A DNA stretch of 64,000 nt from Falsiroseomonas sp050563535 (GCF_050563535.1 NZ_JBNXUO010000006.1:62001-126000), one strand, 5' to 3'. Positions 24,307 to 36,150 are shown, numbered from the stretch's first letter. A program made the numbers and translations. The notes: generated by a model from the letters alone, not told the origin.

Positions 24307-25854
24307 ATGAGCGGACTCAAGGCGGCCCTGCTGGGCACGGCGGTGGCGGTTGTCGCGGCGGGTGGCGCGCTGGCGCAGACGGCGCCGACGCTGCGGGTGG
24401 GCATGGCGGCGCAGGATGTCGGCCGGCTCGACCCGCATTTCGCGGTCTCCACGATCGACCGCGTGATCGTCGCCTGGATGTTCAACGGGCTGGTGCGTTT
24501 CAAGCCCGGCTCCATCGACCCCTCCGAGATCGAGCCCGACCTGGCGGAGCGCTGGGAGACGAGCGCGGACGGCCGGACCTGGACCTTCCACCTGCGCCGC
24601 GGCGTGCAGTTCCATGGCGGCTTCGGGGAGCTGACGGCCGATGACGTGGTGGCCAGCCTGCGCAAGGCCGGCACCGCCGCCACCTCCGCCTTCTCGGCCG
24701 ATTTCCGCGCCTTCCAGACGGTGGAGGCGGTGGACCCCTACACCGTCCGCATCGTGCTGAGCGAGAACGTGCCGAGCCTGCTCGGCCTGCTGACCAACTA
24801 CTCGGGCGGCTTCATCGTCTCCCGCCGGGCGGTGGAGCAGCGGGGCGCGGAATTCGCGCGCAACCCCGTGGGCACCGGCCCCTTCGCGCTCGACCGCGTG
24901 ACGCCGAACCAGAGCGCGGAGCTGGCGGCGCATGCCGGGTATTTCCGCGGCGCGCCGCAGCTCGGCCGCGTCAGCTACCGCTTCATCCCGTCCGACGCGT
25001 CGCGCGACCTCGCCTTCCAGAACCGCGAGCTGGACGTGAACTACGGCCGCGCGGACCAGACCTGGATCAACCGCACCCGCCAGGTGCCGAACACGGTGGT
25101 GGACGTGTTCGAGCCGGGTGAGCTTGCGATCCTCAACCTCAACACGCGCCAGCCGCCCTTCAACGACATCCGCGTGCGCCAGGCGGTGGCGCATGCGATC
25201 AACCGGGCGGAGCTGGTGCGCTTCCGCGGCCAGGACGTCGCGCGCGAGGGGCAGAGCCTGGTTCCGCGCGGCTATCTCGGCTTCGCGCAGCAGCAGCTTC
25301 CCGCGGCCGACCCGGCGCGCGCCCGCGCCCTGCTGGCCGAGGCGGGGCACCCGAACGGGCTGACCATCCGCATGATCCACACGCAGCTGCCGGAGATGCT
25401 GAACATGATGCAGGTGGTGCAGCAGCAGCTGCGCCGGTCCGGCATCACGCTCGACCTCCAGGTGGTGGAGCACGCGACCTTCCACCAGCAGATCCGCCAG
25501 GACCTGTCGCCGATGGTCTACTACTCCGCCGCGCGCTTCCCGGTGGCGGACATCTACCTCACGCAGTTCTGGCACGGCCGGTCGCGCGTGCAGACGCCGA
25601 CGGCGGTGACCAACTTCTCCCATTGCGACCAGGCGGACGCACAGATCGACCGCGCGCGAGTCAGCACCGACATCAACGAACAGCGCCGGCTCTGGGCCGA
25701 GGCGCAGCAGATCCTGGTGCAGAATGTCTGCGGCGTGCCGCTGATCGAGACGCTGCTGGTCTTCGCGCGGCGGGACAACGTGGACTACGGCTATGAGCTG
25801 AAGGGCTCGATGAGCCTCGGCCCGATGATCACCGAACGCACGCGGATCAGGTAG
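24307..25854 (+). CDS. ABC transporter solute-binding protein, family 5, second copy
   Basis: A 515-residue periplasmic receptor with signal peptide (about 1-26, ending GGALAQ). Family 5 features are EIEPDLAERWETSADGRTWTF, HLRRGVQFHGGFGELTADDVV, NPVGTGPF and FNDIRVRQAVAHAINRAEL. It is clearly a paralogue of the receptor at 14414. ATG 24307 follows a GGGGGAAA run; ATG 24292 and 24265 are also in frame. Immediately followed by the two permease genes, it is the main receptor of the importer. Confidence 0.91.
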   Translation: MSGLKAALLGTAVAVVAAGGALAQTAPTLRVGMAAQDVGRLDPHFAVSTIDRVIVAWMFNGLVRFKPGSIDPSEIEPDLAERWETSADGRTWTFHLRRGVQFHGGFGELTADDVVASLRKAGTAATSAFSADFRAFQTVEAVDPYTVRIVLSENVPSLLGLLTNYSGGFIVSRRAVEQRGAEFARNPVGTGPFALDRVTPNQSAELAAHAGYFRGAPQLGRVSYRFIPSDASRDLAFQNRELDVNYGRADQTWINRTRQVPNTVVDVFEPGELAILNLNTRQPPFNDIRVRQAVAHAINRAELVRFRGQDVAREGQSLVPRGYLGFAQQQLPAADPARARALLAEAGHPNGLTIRMIHTQLPEMLNMMQVVQQQLRRSGITLDLQVVEHATFHQQIRQDLSPMVYYSAARFPVADIYLTQFWHGRSRVQTPTAVTNFSHCDQADAQIDRARVSTDINEQRRLWAEAQQILVQNVCGVPLIETLLVFARRDNVDYGYELKGSMSLGPMITERTRIR

Positions 25855-26792
<938 letters not shown>

Positions 26793-26796
<4 letters not shown>

Positions 26797-27671
26797 GTGG
26801 CGCCTCGGACATCGTGGCCCCGCCCGCGCCGTCCTCGCTGAAGCGCGCGCTCGGCAAGGCGCGAAGCAATCCCACCACGATGATCGGCGTGCTGATCTGC
26901 GCCGTCATCGTCCTCTCCGCCGTGCTCGCGCCCTGGATCGCGCCCTACGACCCGGCGGACCAGGACATCCTGAACCGGCTGCAGCCTCCCGGCGCCGAAT
27001 ACTGGCTCGGCACCGACCAGTTCGGGCGCGACATCCTGTCGCGCCTGATGTGGGGGGGGCAGATCTCGCTCACCGTCTCCATCGGCGCGATCTTCGCGGC
27101 GATGGTGATCGGCGGCGCGATAGGGCTGGTGTCCGGCTATGTCGGCGGGCGGTTCGACCTGCTGGTGATGCAGGTGATGGACGTGCTGCTGTCCTTCCCC
27201 TCGCTCATCCTCGGGCTGATCGTGGTGGCGCTGCTGGGGCCGGACCTGGTGAACCTGGTGGTCGCCATCGCGCTGACCGCCATCGCGCCCTTCGCGCGGG
27301 TGGCGCGCGCGCCGACCATGGCGCTGAAGGAACGCGCCTTCGTGGAAGCCGGCCGCGCGCTGGGCTTCAGCCACGCGCGCATCCTGTTCCGCCACATCCT
27401 GCCCAACATCCTGTCGGAGGTGATGGTGATGGGCACGCTGTGGCTGGCCACCGCCGTCCGGGTCGAGGCGTCGCTGTCCTTCATCGGGCTCGGCGTGAAG
27501 CCGCCCACGCCGACCTGGGGCGGCATGACCCGCGACGGGTTCGAGAACATCCTCGACGCCCCCTGGCTCGCGGTCTTCCCGGGCGTCGCGATCCTGCTGC
27601 TGGTGCTGGGCCTCAACATGGTGGGCGACGGGCTGCGCGACGCCACGGACCCGAAGCTCCGCAATGAGTGA
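26793..27671 (+). CDS. ABC importer permease, DppC/OppC class
   Basis: A 292-residue permease with a short cytosolic N-terminus, a first helix around residues 27-50, then the DppC-type motif APYDPADQDILNRLQPP and YWLGTDQFGRDILSRLMWGG. The EAA loop is EAGRALGFSHARILFRHILP. It is the partner of the DppB-class permease. Overlaps at both ends bind it into the operon. Confidence 0.93.
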
Positions 27672-28638
27672 CCCCGTCCTGACCGTCGAGGGGCTGCGCA
27701 AGCACTTCGTCACCCGCAAGGGCTTCCCGAAGCCGCGCACCGTCACCGTGCGCGCGGTGGAGGACGTGTCCTTCCGCATCCACCCGGGAGAGGCTTTCGG
27801 GCTGGTCGGCGAATCGGGCTGCGGCAAGTCCACCGCCGCCCGCGCCCTGCTGCGCCTGATCGAGCCCGATGCCGGCCTCATCCGCTGGAAGGGCCAGGAC
27901 GTGATGGCGGCGCGCGGGGCGGAGCTGAAGGCGTTGCGGCGGCGCATGCAGATCGTCTTCCAGGACCCCTATTCCTCGCTCGACCCGCGGCAGTCCATCG
28001 GCTCCGCGCTGATGGAGCCGATGCGCGTCCACGGCATCGCCGAGGGCGCGGAGGCCCGTCGCCGCGCCGGCGCGCTGCTGGAGGAGGTGGGGCTGCCGCC
28101 CGCCGCGCTCGACCGCTTCCCGCACGAGTTCAGCGGCGGCCAGCGCCAGCGCATCGGCATCGCCCGCGCGCTGACCGTGGAGCCGGAGCTGATCGTGGCG
28201 GACGAGCCCGTCAGCGCGCTCGACGTCTCGGTCCAGGCGCAGGTGCTGCTGCTGATGCAGGAACTGCGCCGGCGCCGCGGCCTGGCCTTCCTGTTCGTCA
28301 GCCACGACCTGTCGGTGATCCGCTGGTTCTGCGACCGGGTTGCGGTGATGTATCTCGGTCGCATCGTGGAGGAGGGGCCGGCGGCGCGCGTGCTGGCCGA
28401 CCCGATGCACCCCTATGCGCAGATGCTGCGCGACGCCTCGCCCCTGCCGGACCCGTCCCGCCGCGGCGTGCTGCCGCGAATCCTGGGCGAGATCCCCTCC
28501 GCCGCGAACCCGCCGCCGGGCTGTCCCTTCCACCCCCGCTGCGTCCACGCCATGCCCCGATGCTCGCAGGTCATGCCGCGCTGGACGGCCGCCGCGGGCG
28601 AAGGGCAGGGCGGGGTCGCCTGCCACCTGCACGGATGA
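27664..28638 (+). CDS. Oligopeptide-type ABC importer ATPase, DppF/OppF class
   Basis: A 324-residue ATPase with Walker A GESGCGKST, signature FSGGQRQRIGIARAL, Walker B LIVADEPVSALDV, and a C-terminal extension with GCPFHPRCVHAMPRC. It pairs with the DppD-class ATPase at 19862. The early insertion KGFPKPRTVTVRAVEDV is common in DppF proteins acting on opine or peptide substrates. It overlaps the permease upstream and the flavin oxidoreductase downstream. Confidence 0.93.
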   Translation: MSDPVLTVEGLRKHFVTRKGFPKPRTVTVRAVEDVSFRIHPGEAFGLVGESGCGKSTAARALLRLIEPDAGLIRWKGQDVMAARGAELKALRRRMQIVFQDPYSSLDPRQSIGSALMEPMRVHGIAEGAEARRRAGALLEEVGLPPAALDRFPHEFSGGQRQRIGIARALTVEPELIVADEPVSALDVSVQAQVLLLMQELRRRRGLAFLFVSHDLSVIRWFCDRVAVMYLGRIVEEGPAARVLADPMHPYAQMLRDASPLPDPSRRGVLPRILGEIPSAANPPPGCPFHPRCVHAMPRCSQVMPRWTAAAGEGQGGVACHLHG

Positions 28639-30587
28639 TGTTCCCCACCCTCTTCTCCCCGATCACGCTGGCGGGCCAGCGCCTTCGCAACCGCATCGGC
28701 TTCGCCGCCATGTCCACCCGCTTCCCGGCGGGCGGCCGCGCGACGGACCAGCTGGTGACGCATCTCGCCGCCCGCGCCGCCGGCGGGGCCGCGGTGGTGG
28801 TGACGGAGGCGCTCTGCGCCGCGCCCTCGGCGACGCTGCCGGTGCGCATCCACGCCTATGACGACGCCGCCCTGCCGGGGCTGGAGAAGGTGGCCGCTGC
28901 CGTCACCCGCCACGGCGCCATCGCCATCGGGCAGCTCTGGCACGGCGGCAGCGCGCATCACGGGCCGCGCGGGCTGGATTCCGTCGGTGCCTCCCCGGTG
29001 CCGGACGCCATGTCCTGGACCGTGCCGCGCACGCTGTCCTCCGCCGAGGTGGCGGAACTGGTGCAGGACTACGCCGCCAGCGCGCACCGGCTGCAGCGCG
29101 CCGGCTTCGGCGGGGCCGAGGTCTCGGCCGCGCATGGCTTCCTGCCGCTGCAGTTCCTCTCGCCCGTCACCAACCGGCGAGAGGACGCGTGGGGCGGCGA
29201 CGTGGGCGGCCGCAGCCGCTTCGTGCGGGAGATCATCCGCGCCATCCGGGACCGCTGCGGCCCGGGCTTCATCATCGGCCTGAAGATGCCGGCGGACGAC
29301 TTCGTGCCGGGCTCGATCGACGTGGCGGAGGCCGCACGGCTCACCGCCGCCATCGTCGCCGATGTGCCGCCGGACTGGCTCTGCCTCAGCCAGGGCAGCC
29401 ATGGCTGGTCCCTGCACCGCCACGCGCCCGACATGCACGATCCCGTCGCGCCCTATCGCGACATGTGGCGCGCGCTGCGCGCGGCGGCGGGGCCCGTCGC
29501 GCTGGCCGCCATCGGCCGCATCGGCGGCCCGCGCATGGCGGAGGAGGTTCTGGCGGCGGGCGACGCCGACCTGGTGATGATGGCGCGCCCGCTGCTGGCC
29601 GACCCCTTCTGGCCGGAGAAGGCGGAAGCGGGGCGGGTGGCGGGGATCACGCCCTGCATCCACTGCAACGCCTGTTGGGGCGAGATCCACCGCAACGTGC
29701 AGGTCGGCTGCTCCGTCAACCCGCATGTTGGCACGCCGCGCGACCTTTCGCCCGCCGTGCCCCGCGCCATCCACGGCAGGCGCGTGGTCGTGGTGGGGGC
29801 GGGCGTCGCCGGGCTGAAGGCCGCGACGGCCGCGGCGGAACGCGGCCACCGCGTGACGCTGCTGGGTGCTGCCGTCGAACCGGGCGGCGCGGCCGCGCTG
29901 CATGCCCGCCTGCCCGGCGCGGCCGATGTGGGGCGCGCCGTCGCCCATTTCGCGCGCCGCGCCCGCGAAGCGGGGGTGGAACTGCGGCTCGGCGCCGCGG
30001 TGGATGCCGCGGGCGTGCTGGCGCTCGGGCCGGATGCCGTGGTGCTGGCGACCGGCGCCGCCATGGCGCCCCCCGCTGGCTTCGCCGATGCCGATGGCAC
30101 GGCGCGGGACATCCGCAGCGCCTGCGCCGCGCTGCTGGCCGACCCCGGGGCGGGCGGGCCACTGGCCGTGCTGGTCGACCTCGACGCGACGCCCGCGACC
30201 TACGACGCCGCCGAATTGCTGGCCGCCCGCTTCGGCCGGGTGGTGCTGGCGACCCCGCGGGAGGTGATCGCGCGCGACAGCCCGGTGATCGTCGCGCAGG
30301 GCATCCACCGGCGGCTGACCGGCCTCGGCGTCGAGGTCCTGACCTGCCGCGAGGCGGTGGCGCTGCGCGGCGGCAGGCTGGTGCTGCGCCATGTGTTGAC
30401 CGGCGCGGAGGAGGCGATCGCGGATGTCACGCTCCTCGCCTGGTCCGGTCCGCGCGTGCCGCGCGATGCGCTGGCCGCGCCGCTCCGTGCCGCCGGCATC
30501 CCGGTGCGCGCGGTCGGGGACGCGCTGGCGCCGCGGCTGATGCTGTCGGCCGTGCGGGAGGGGCAGGCGGCGGGCGAGGCGATCTGA
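28635..30587 (+). CDS. Old-yellow-enzyme/TMADH-type fused FMN, Fe-S and FAD oxidoreductase
   Basis: A 650-residue protein. Residues about 1-330 form an FMN TIM barrel of the old yellow enzyme type. A 4Fe-4S motif, C-x2-C-x2-C-x11-C, lies in CIHCNACWGEI...GCSVNP. Two dinucleotide folds follow from about 380 (VVVVGAGVAGLKAATAAAERG). The cysteine spacing resembles trimethylamine/dimethylamine dehydrogenases more than 2,4-dienoyl-CoA reductase (C-x2-C-x3-C). The usual active-site Tyr of the HGYL motif is Phe here (AAHGFLPLQFLSP). As last gene of the oxidase/importer operon it may demethylate or dehydrogenate an N-alkyl intermediate; speculative. ATGA overlap with the upstream gene. Confidence 0.85.
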   Translation: MMFPTLFSPITLAGQRLRNRIGFAAMSTRFPAGGRATDQLVTHLAARAAGGAAVVVTEALCAAPSATLPVRIHAYDDAALPGLEKVAAAVTRHGAIAIGQLWHGGSAHHGPRGLDSVGASPVPDAMSWTVPRTLSSAEVAELVQDYAASAHRLQRAGFGGAEVSAAHGFLPLQFLSPVTNRREDAWGGDVGGRSRFVREIIRAIRDRCGPGFIIGLKMPADDFVPGSIDVAEAARLTAAIVADVPPDWLCLSQGSHGWSLHRHAPDMHDPVAPYRDMWRALRAAAGPVALAAIGRIGGPRMAEEVLAAGDADLVMMARPLLADPFWPEKAEAGRVAGITPCIHCNACWGEIHRNVQVGCSVNPHVGTPRDLSPAVPRAIHGRRVVVVGAGVAGLKAATAAAERGHRVTLLGAAVEPGGAAALHARLPGAADVGRAVAHFARRAREAGVELRLGAAVDAAGVLALGPDAVVLATGAAMAPPAGFADADGTARDIRSACAALLADPGAGGPLAVLVDLDATPATYDAAELLAARFGRVVLATPREVIARDSPVIVAQGIHRRLTGLGVEVLTCREAVALRGGRLVLRHVLTGAEEAIADVTLLAWSGPRVPRDALAAPLRAAGIPVRAVGDALAPRLMLSAVREGQAAGEAI

Positions 30588-30593
30588 ACGCCG

Positions 30594-31232
30594 CTACGCC
30601 GCGACCTCGCGCGCGACCAAGTGGCGCGCGGCATCCGGCACGCCGTCGCGCACCACCAGTTCCACGATGCGGTCGGGGCGGCTGAGCCCGCGCCGGTGCC
30701 GCCAGGCCGCATGGTCGGTCGGCAGCAGCGGCGCGAAGGTGGAAAGCCCGCGGCGTGCCGGCACATGGAGGGTCGAGCCGGAGTTGAAGGGCGCGATCTC
30801 CACCCGCGCCGCATGCGCGCCCACCAGGCCCAGCGTGTCGAAGACCAGCACCTCCCGCTCCGTGCCGCGCCGCCGCTCCGCCTCCAGCAGCAGGTCGACG
30901 CGCGGCCTGTCCACCCAGAAGAACACGCGGGCGTTCAGGATGCGCAGCCAGTCGGCCGGCGAGAGCCCGTCCTCCAGGCAGGCGGCCAGCTTCCGCTCAT
31001 CCAGCGGCGCGTTGTTGGTGACCAGCGCCTCGCCATGCAGGGGATGCGACAGCCGCGTGTTGCCAGCGCGACGGCGCGTGGTCAGCGCGATCCGCCGCTC
31101 CTCCTCCACCTCGAACAGCGCCAGCAGCGCGGCGGTGGAGAGCAGGCCCATGCGTTCGATCAGCGGCCAGGATCGCGGCGAGGTCACATGGTACAGCCGC
31201 GGGTGCAGCCGGGCCAGTTCCTCGGGTGTCAA
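30594..31232 (-). CDS. Uncharacterised protein with ART-like N-terminal motif
   Basis: I do not recognise a characterised family. The protein is about 213 residues from a TTG start at 31232 that overlaps the upstream Bug stop as TTGA; a GTG at 31271 would add 13 residues. The opening LYHVTSPRSWPLIERMGLLS resembles the first strand and helix of ADP-ribosyltransferase-fold proteins (H-x-T followed by I...GL). Later segments, ARVFFWVDRPRVDLLLE and VLVFDTLGLVG, look like alternating strands and helices. There is no signal peptide or membrane helix. It is the distal gene after a Bug receptor. Function unknown. Confidence 0.7.
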   Translation of the reverse strand: MTPEELARLHPRLYHVTSPRSWPLIERMGLLSTAALLALFEVEEERRIALTTRRRAGNTRLSHPLHGEALVTNNAPLDERKLAACLEDGLSPADWLRILNARVFFWVDRPRVDLLLEAERRRGTEREVLVFDTLGLVGAHAARVEIAPFNSGSTLHVPARRGLSTFAPLLPTDHAAWRHRRGLSRPDRIVELVVRDGVPDAARHLVAREVAA

Positions 31233-32191
31233 TCCACCCGTGCCCCCGAGATCTCGACCGCCCGCCGCCACTTCTCCAGCTCGGCCCGGTGGAAGGCCGC
31301 GGTCGTCGCGGGGTCGGCGCCGGAGATGGTGGCGCCCTGGTCCAGCAGCCGGTCGCGCAGGGCCGGGCGGTTGAGCGAGGTCCGCATCTCCGCCGCCATG
31401 CGCTCCACGACCGGGGCCGGCGTGCCGGCGGGGGCGAAGATGATGATCCAGGCCGCGGCGTCGAAGCCCGGCACCGTCTCGGACACCGCCGGCACGTCGG
31501 GCAGCTTCGGCGACCTCTCGCGCGAGGTGACGGCGATGGCGCGCAGCTGCCCGCCCGCCAGCAGCCCGGGCAGCGAGGGCAGGCCCTCCACCGCGACCTG
31601 CACCTCCCCCCGCATCACCGCCTGCACCGCTTCCGTCCCGCCGCGGAAGGGGACATGGACCATGTCGATCCCCGTCGCCGCGCGCACCAGCTCGATCGCC
31701 AGGTGGCTTGTCGCGCCGTTGCCGGAGGAGCCGTAGTTGAGCTGGCCCGGCCGCGCGCGGGCCGCCGCCACCAGGTCGGGCAGGCTGCGGACGGGGCCGT
31801 TCGGGTTCACCACCATGACCTGCGGGAAGGAGACGAGGTGGCTGACCGCCACGAAGTCCCGCACCGCGTCATAGGGCAGGGTGCGGAACAGGAAGGGGTT
31901 GATCCCCATCGTGCCGGGCGAGCCGACGAGGAAGGTCGTGCCGTCGGGCCGTGCCCGCGCCGCGGCCTCGGTGCCGATGTTGCCCGATGCGCCGGTGCGG
32001 TTCTCGACGAAGAACTGCTGGCCCAGCCGCTCCGACATGTCCCCCGCGACCAGCCGCGCGACGACATCGGTGGCGGAGCCGGCGGTGAAGGGGTTGATCA
32101 GGCGCACCGGGCGGTCGGGCCAGGGTGCCTGCGCGCGGGCGGCGGCGGGCAGGGCGAGCGCGGCGCCCAGCAGCGTGCGGCGGCGGATCAT
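31229..32191 (-). CDS. Bug/TctC-family periplasmic solute receptor (2 of 4)
   Basis: A 320-residue receptor with a twin-arginine-like signal (MIRRRTLLGAALALPAAARA). It has WPDRPVRLINPFTAGSATDVV, ENRTGASGNIGTEAAARA and VPFRGGTEAVQAVMRG, the standard Bug ligand-loop pattern. No membrane partner is in the window. It is divergent, across about 100 bp, from a fumarate-reductase-like flavoprotein. That pairing recalls tricarballylate-type uptake plus oxidation, but the substrate is not known. Confidence 0.91.
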   Translation of the reverse strand: MIRRRTLLGAALALPAAARAQAPWPDRPVRLINPFTAGSATDVVARLVAGDMSERLGQQFFVENRTGASGNIGTEAAARARPDGTTFLVGSPGTMGINPFLFRTLPYDAVRDFVAVSHLVSFPQVMVVNPNGPVRSLPDLVAAARARPGQLNYGSSGNGATSHLAIELVRAATGIDMVHVPFRGGTEAVQAVMRGEVQVAVEGLPSLPGLLAGGQLRAIAVTSRERSPKLPDVPAVSETVPGFDAAAWIIIFAPAGTPAPVVERMAAEMRTSLNRPALRDRLLDQGATISGADPATTAAFHRAELEKWRRAVEISGARVD

Positions 32192-32295
32192 CGATGGGTC
32201 TCCCGGTCGGCTGGTCGGGAAGCACGCGGCGGCGACGCGCTGCTGTCAAGCGCCCATGGCTTGGCAGGCGCCGCGGGGGACGCGATGCTCGGCGC

Positions 32296-33645
32296 ATGGA
32301 GCAGACCGAAGTCCTCGTTGCCGGCGCCGGCGCCGCCGGCATGGTGGCGGCGCTTGCCGCGGCGCATCGCGGCGCGCGCGTCGTGCTGCTGGAACGCGAC
32401 GCGGCGGAGCCTTCGACCTTCGCCACCTCCGGCGGGCTGTTCGCCGCGCCCGGCACGCGCTGGCAGCGCGCGGCGGGGGTGGAGGACAGCCCGGCGCTGT
32501 TCGCCGACGACCTGCGCGCCAAGACCGGAGGCACGGTGGACGAAGGCGTGCTGGCCATCGTCGCCACCCATGCGGCGCGGCTGGCGGACTTCCTGGCGGA
32601 CGGGGTCGGCATCCCGCTGCATCTCTACCAGCGCAGCGCCTGGCCCGGCCATTCGGCGGCGCGGCTGCATGCGACGCCGGGCGAGAGCGGCGCCGAGTTC
32701 AACGCGCTGCTGCGCGCGGCCGTCGCGGCCCATCCGGCCATCTCGCTGCGCGACGGCGCCGCGCTGGCCGGGCTGGAGCCCAACGTCGCCGAGGTGTCGG
32801 AAGCCGGCGCGCGCCGGCGGATCGCGGCGCGCGGCATCGTGCTGGCGACCGGCGGGCATGGCGGCGATGCCGCGCTGCTCGCGCGAGTCTGCCCGCCGGC
32901 GTCGCATGCCGTGCATGTGGGGGGAAAGCTGTCGGACGGCACCGCGGTGCGGCTGGCGGAGCCGCTCGGCGCGGCGCTGGCCTGCATGGATGCCTATCAG
33001 GGCCAGCCGCATGTCTCGCCGCATCTGGTGGATGGCGTGCGGCCGCGGCTCGGCGCGGCGCTGCCGGCGCTCGGGGCGGTCATGGTGAACCGGCAGGGCC
33101 GGCGCTTCGCGACGGAGGACATGGGGCCATCGGAACTCGCGGGCTTCCTGCTCTCCCAGCCCGGCGGCCGCGCGGTGGAGATCTGGGATGCGGCGGCGCA
33201 GGACGCCGCGATGGCGGGCGGCCCCTTCCGGCGCGCCGTGGAACTCGGCGCGGTGCGGCGCTTCGACGACGTGGCGGCGCTGGCCGCCGCCTTCGCCCTG
33301 CCCGCGGCGACGCTCGCCGCCACGCTGGCCGAGGCCGCGGCCTGCGCCCGTGGCGAGGCGGCAGACCCCTTCGGCCGCCGCGCCTGGCGCGCGCCGCTCT
33401 CGCCCCCCTTCCACGCGGCGGAGGTGACGGGCGCGCTGGCGCATACCCAGGGCGGGCTGGCGGTGGACGACCGGGCGCGGGTGCGCCGGGCGGGGGGCGG
33501 CGTGCTGCCCTGGCTGTTCGCGGCGGGCGGGGCGGCCTGCGGCATCTCGGGCCGCGGCGCCTCGGGCTACCTGCCCGGCAACGGGCTGTCGCAGAGCTTC
33601 GTGCTGGGGATGGTGGCGGGCGAGGCGGCGGCGGCGTTGCGTTAG
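32296..33645 (+). CDS. FAD-binding protein of the fumarate reductase/tricarballylate dehydrogenase group
   Basis: A 449-residue flavoprotein. The N-terminus EVLVAGAGAAGMVAALAAAHRG is the FAD-binding fold, followed by ATSGGLFAAPG. ATGGHGGDAALLA lies mid-protein and AHTQGGLAVD near the C-terminus corresponds to the His-x-x-Gly-Gly region of fumarate reductases. The final GRGASGYLPGNGLSQSFVLG closes the FAD site. It should oxidise or reduce a C-C bond next to a carboxylate. Divergent from a Bug receptor, it may act on that receptor's ligand. No signal peptide, so cytoplasmic. Confidence 0.85.
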   Translation: MEQTEVLVAGAGAAGMVAALAAAHRGARVVLLERDAAEPSTFATSGGLFAAPGTRWQRAAGVEDSPALFADDLRAKTGGTVDEGVLAIVATHAARLADFLADGVGIPLHLYQRSAWPGHSAARLHATPGESGAEFNALLRAAVAAHPAISLRDGAALAGLEPNVAEVSEAGARRRIAARGIVLATGGHGGDAALLARVCPPASHAVHVGGKLSDGTAVRLAEPLGAALACMDAYQGQPHVSPHLVDGVRPRLGAALPALGAVMVNRQGRRFATEDMGPSELAGFLLSQPGGRAVEIWDAAAQDAAMAGGPFRRAVELGAVRRFDDVAALAAAFALPAATLAATLAEAAACARGEAADPFGRRAWRAPLSPPFHAAEVTGALAHTQGGLAVDDRARVRRAGGGVLPWLFAAGGAACGISGRGASGYLPGNGLSQSFVLGMVAGEAAAALR

Positions 33646-33656
33646 GGGCGAGCGGC

Positions 33657-33674
33657 GCGGCCTTCACCGGCCGC
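33657..33674. terminator. Possible bidirectional terminator hairpin
   Basis: gcggcc (33657-33662) and ggccgc (33669-33674) form a 6-bp stem with a 6-nt loop in the 42-bp gap between convergent genes. A run of C follows rather than T. Position between two converging stops is the main support. Confidence 0.35.
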
Positions 33675-33687
33675 CCCCCCCGGCGCG

Positions 33688-34368
33688 TCAGCAGTTCGGG
33701 CAGGTCATCAGCGGGAAGCCGTGCTCCTCGCACATCGCGACGCCGCTGCCCTGCACCGGCAGGTTGCGCGGCGGCGGCGTGGTGGCGGGGGCGCCGTTCA
33801 GGTTCACCTTGGCATCGCCCAGCGCCCGGTTCAGCAGGCGGAGATAGGCGACGATGTCCGTCGGTTCCCATCCCGTCCGCTTCGAGAAGAAGTCCACCGT
33901 CGGCAGGAACTGCGCCTTGGTCCCGAGATTCTTCACTGTCAGGTGGCTGTCAGACCCGCCGGCGCGCAGCGCGCGGATCACGGTGGTGGAGCAGTTCTTC
34001 TTGATGCTGTGGTACGACGCCTTCTCGACCGCGTAGCCGGTCCACCACCGCCCGATCGCGTCGGTGTTCAGCACGCCGTTGGCGATCTCGCACACCATGT
34101 CGGCCTGCCGGCCTTCCGCCTGCACGTCCTGCAGGTAGCTGGTGTGGCAGCGGTGCCGGACCTTGTAGATGTTGGTGGTGCCGATGACCTTGCCGAGGAA
34201 GGCGGCAAGCTTCGGGTTCTTCGACTTGTCCACCATGTATTGCCGGTTCTCGCTTTCCGGCCACCATGAGATGTAGGCACCACCTTCCACCTGGATCGCG
34301 GAATGGCCCCAGGCGGCCCCTTCGCCGCCCCGGACATGGTTCCAGTTGTAGACCCAGACCTTCCCCAT
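33688..34368 (-). CDS. Uncharacterised papain-like (permuted NlpC/P60-type) protein with C-terminal zinc-ribbon motif
   Basis: A 226-residue protein I cannot assign to a named family. His22 in AAWGHSAIQVEGGAYISWWP precedes Cys126 in SIKKNCSTTVIRAL. The His-before-Cys order is that of permuted papain-fold (LRAT/YiiX-like) enzymes. A proline-rich linker (TTPPPRNLP) leads to CEEHGFPLMTCPNC at the extreme C-terminus, with Cys213, His216, Cys223 and Cys226 as possible zinc ligands. No signal peptide is visible. In the 360 nt I counted (33841-34200) GC is about 64%, against 82% in 33181-33360, so recent acquisition is likely. Candidate roles are amidase, protease or lipase-like effector. Confidence 0.72.
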   Translation of the reverse strand: MGKVWVYNWNHVRGGEGAAWGHSAIQVEGGAYISWWPESENRQYMVDKSKNPKLAAFLGKVIGTTNIYKVRHRCHTSYLQDVQAEGRQADMVCEIANGVLNTDAIGRWWTGYAVEKASYHSIKKNCSTTVIRALRAGGSDSHLTVKNLGTKAQFLPTVDFFSKRTGWEPTDIVAYLRLLNRALGDAKVNLNGAPATTPPPRNLPVQGSGVAMCEEHGFPLMTCPNC

Positions 34369-34517
34369 CGGACGCCCCCGCTTCCGGCCCTGTCGCGCGA
34401 TGATGCGCGGGGTCAATAAACCACGGGTTGCCCGGGCGGGGGAGGGGTGGGCCACCCTGTCGCGGGACGGCCGTATGGGATATGCGGCCGCGAACCTTCC
34501 CGGACCCCCCGCCCCCG

Positions 34518-36140
<1,623 letters not shown>

Positions 36141-36150
36141 GGCCGCCCTC

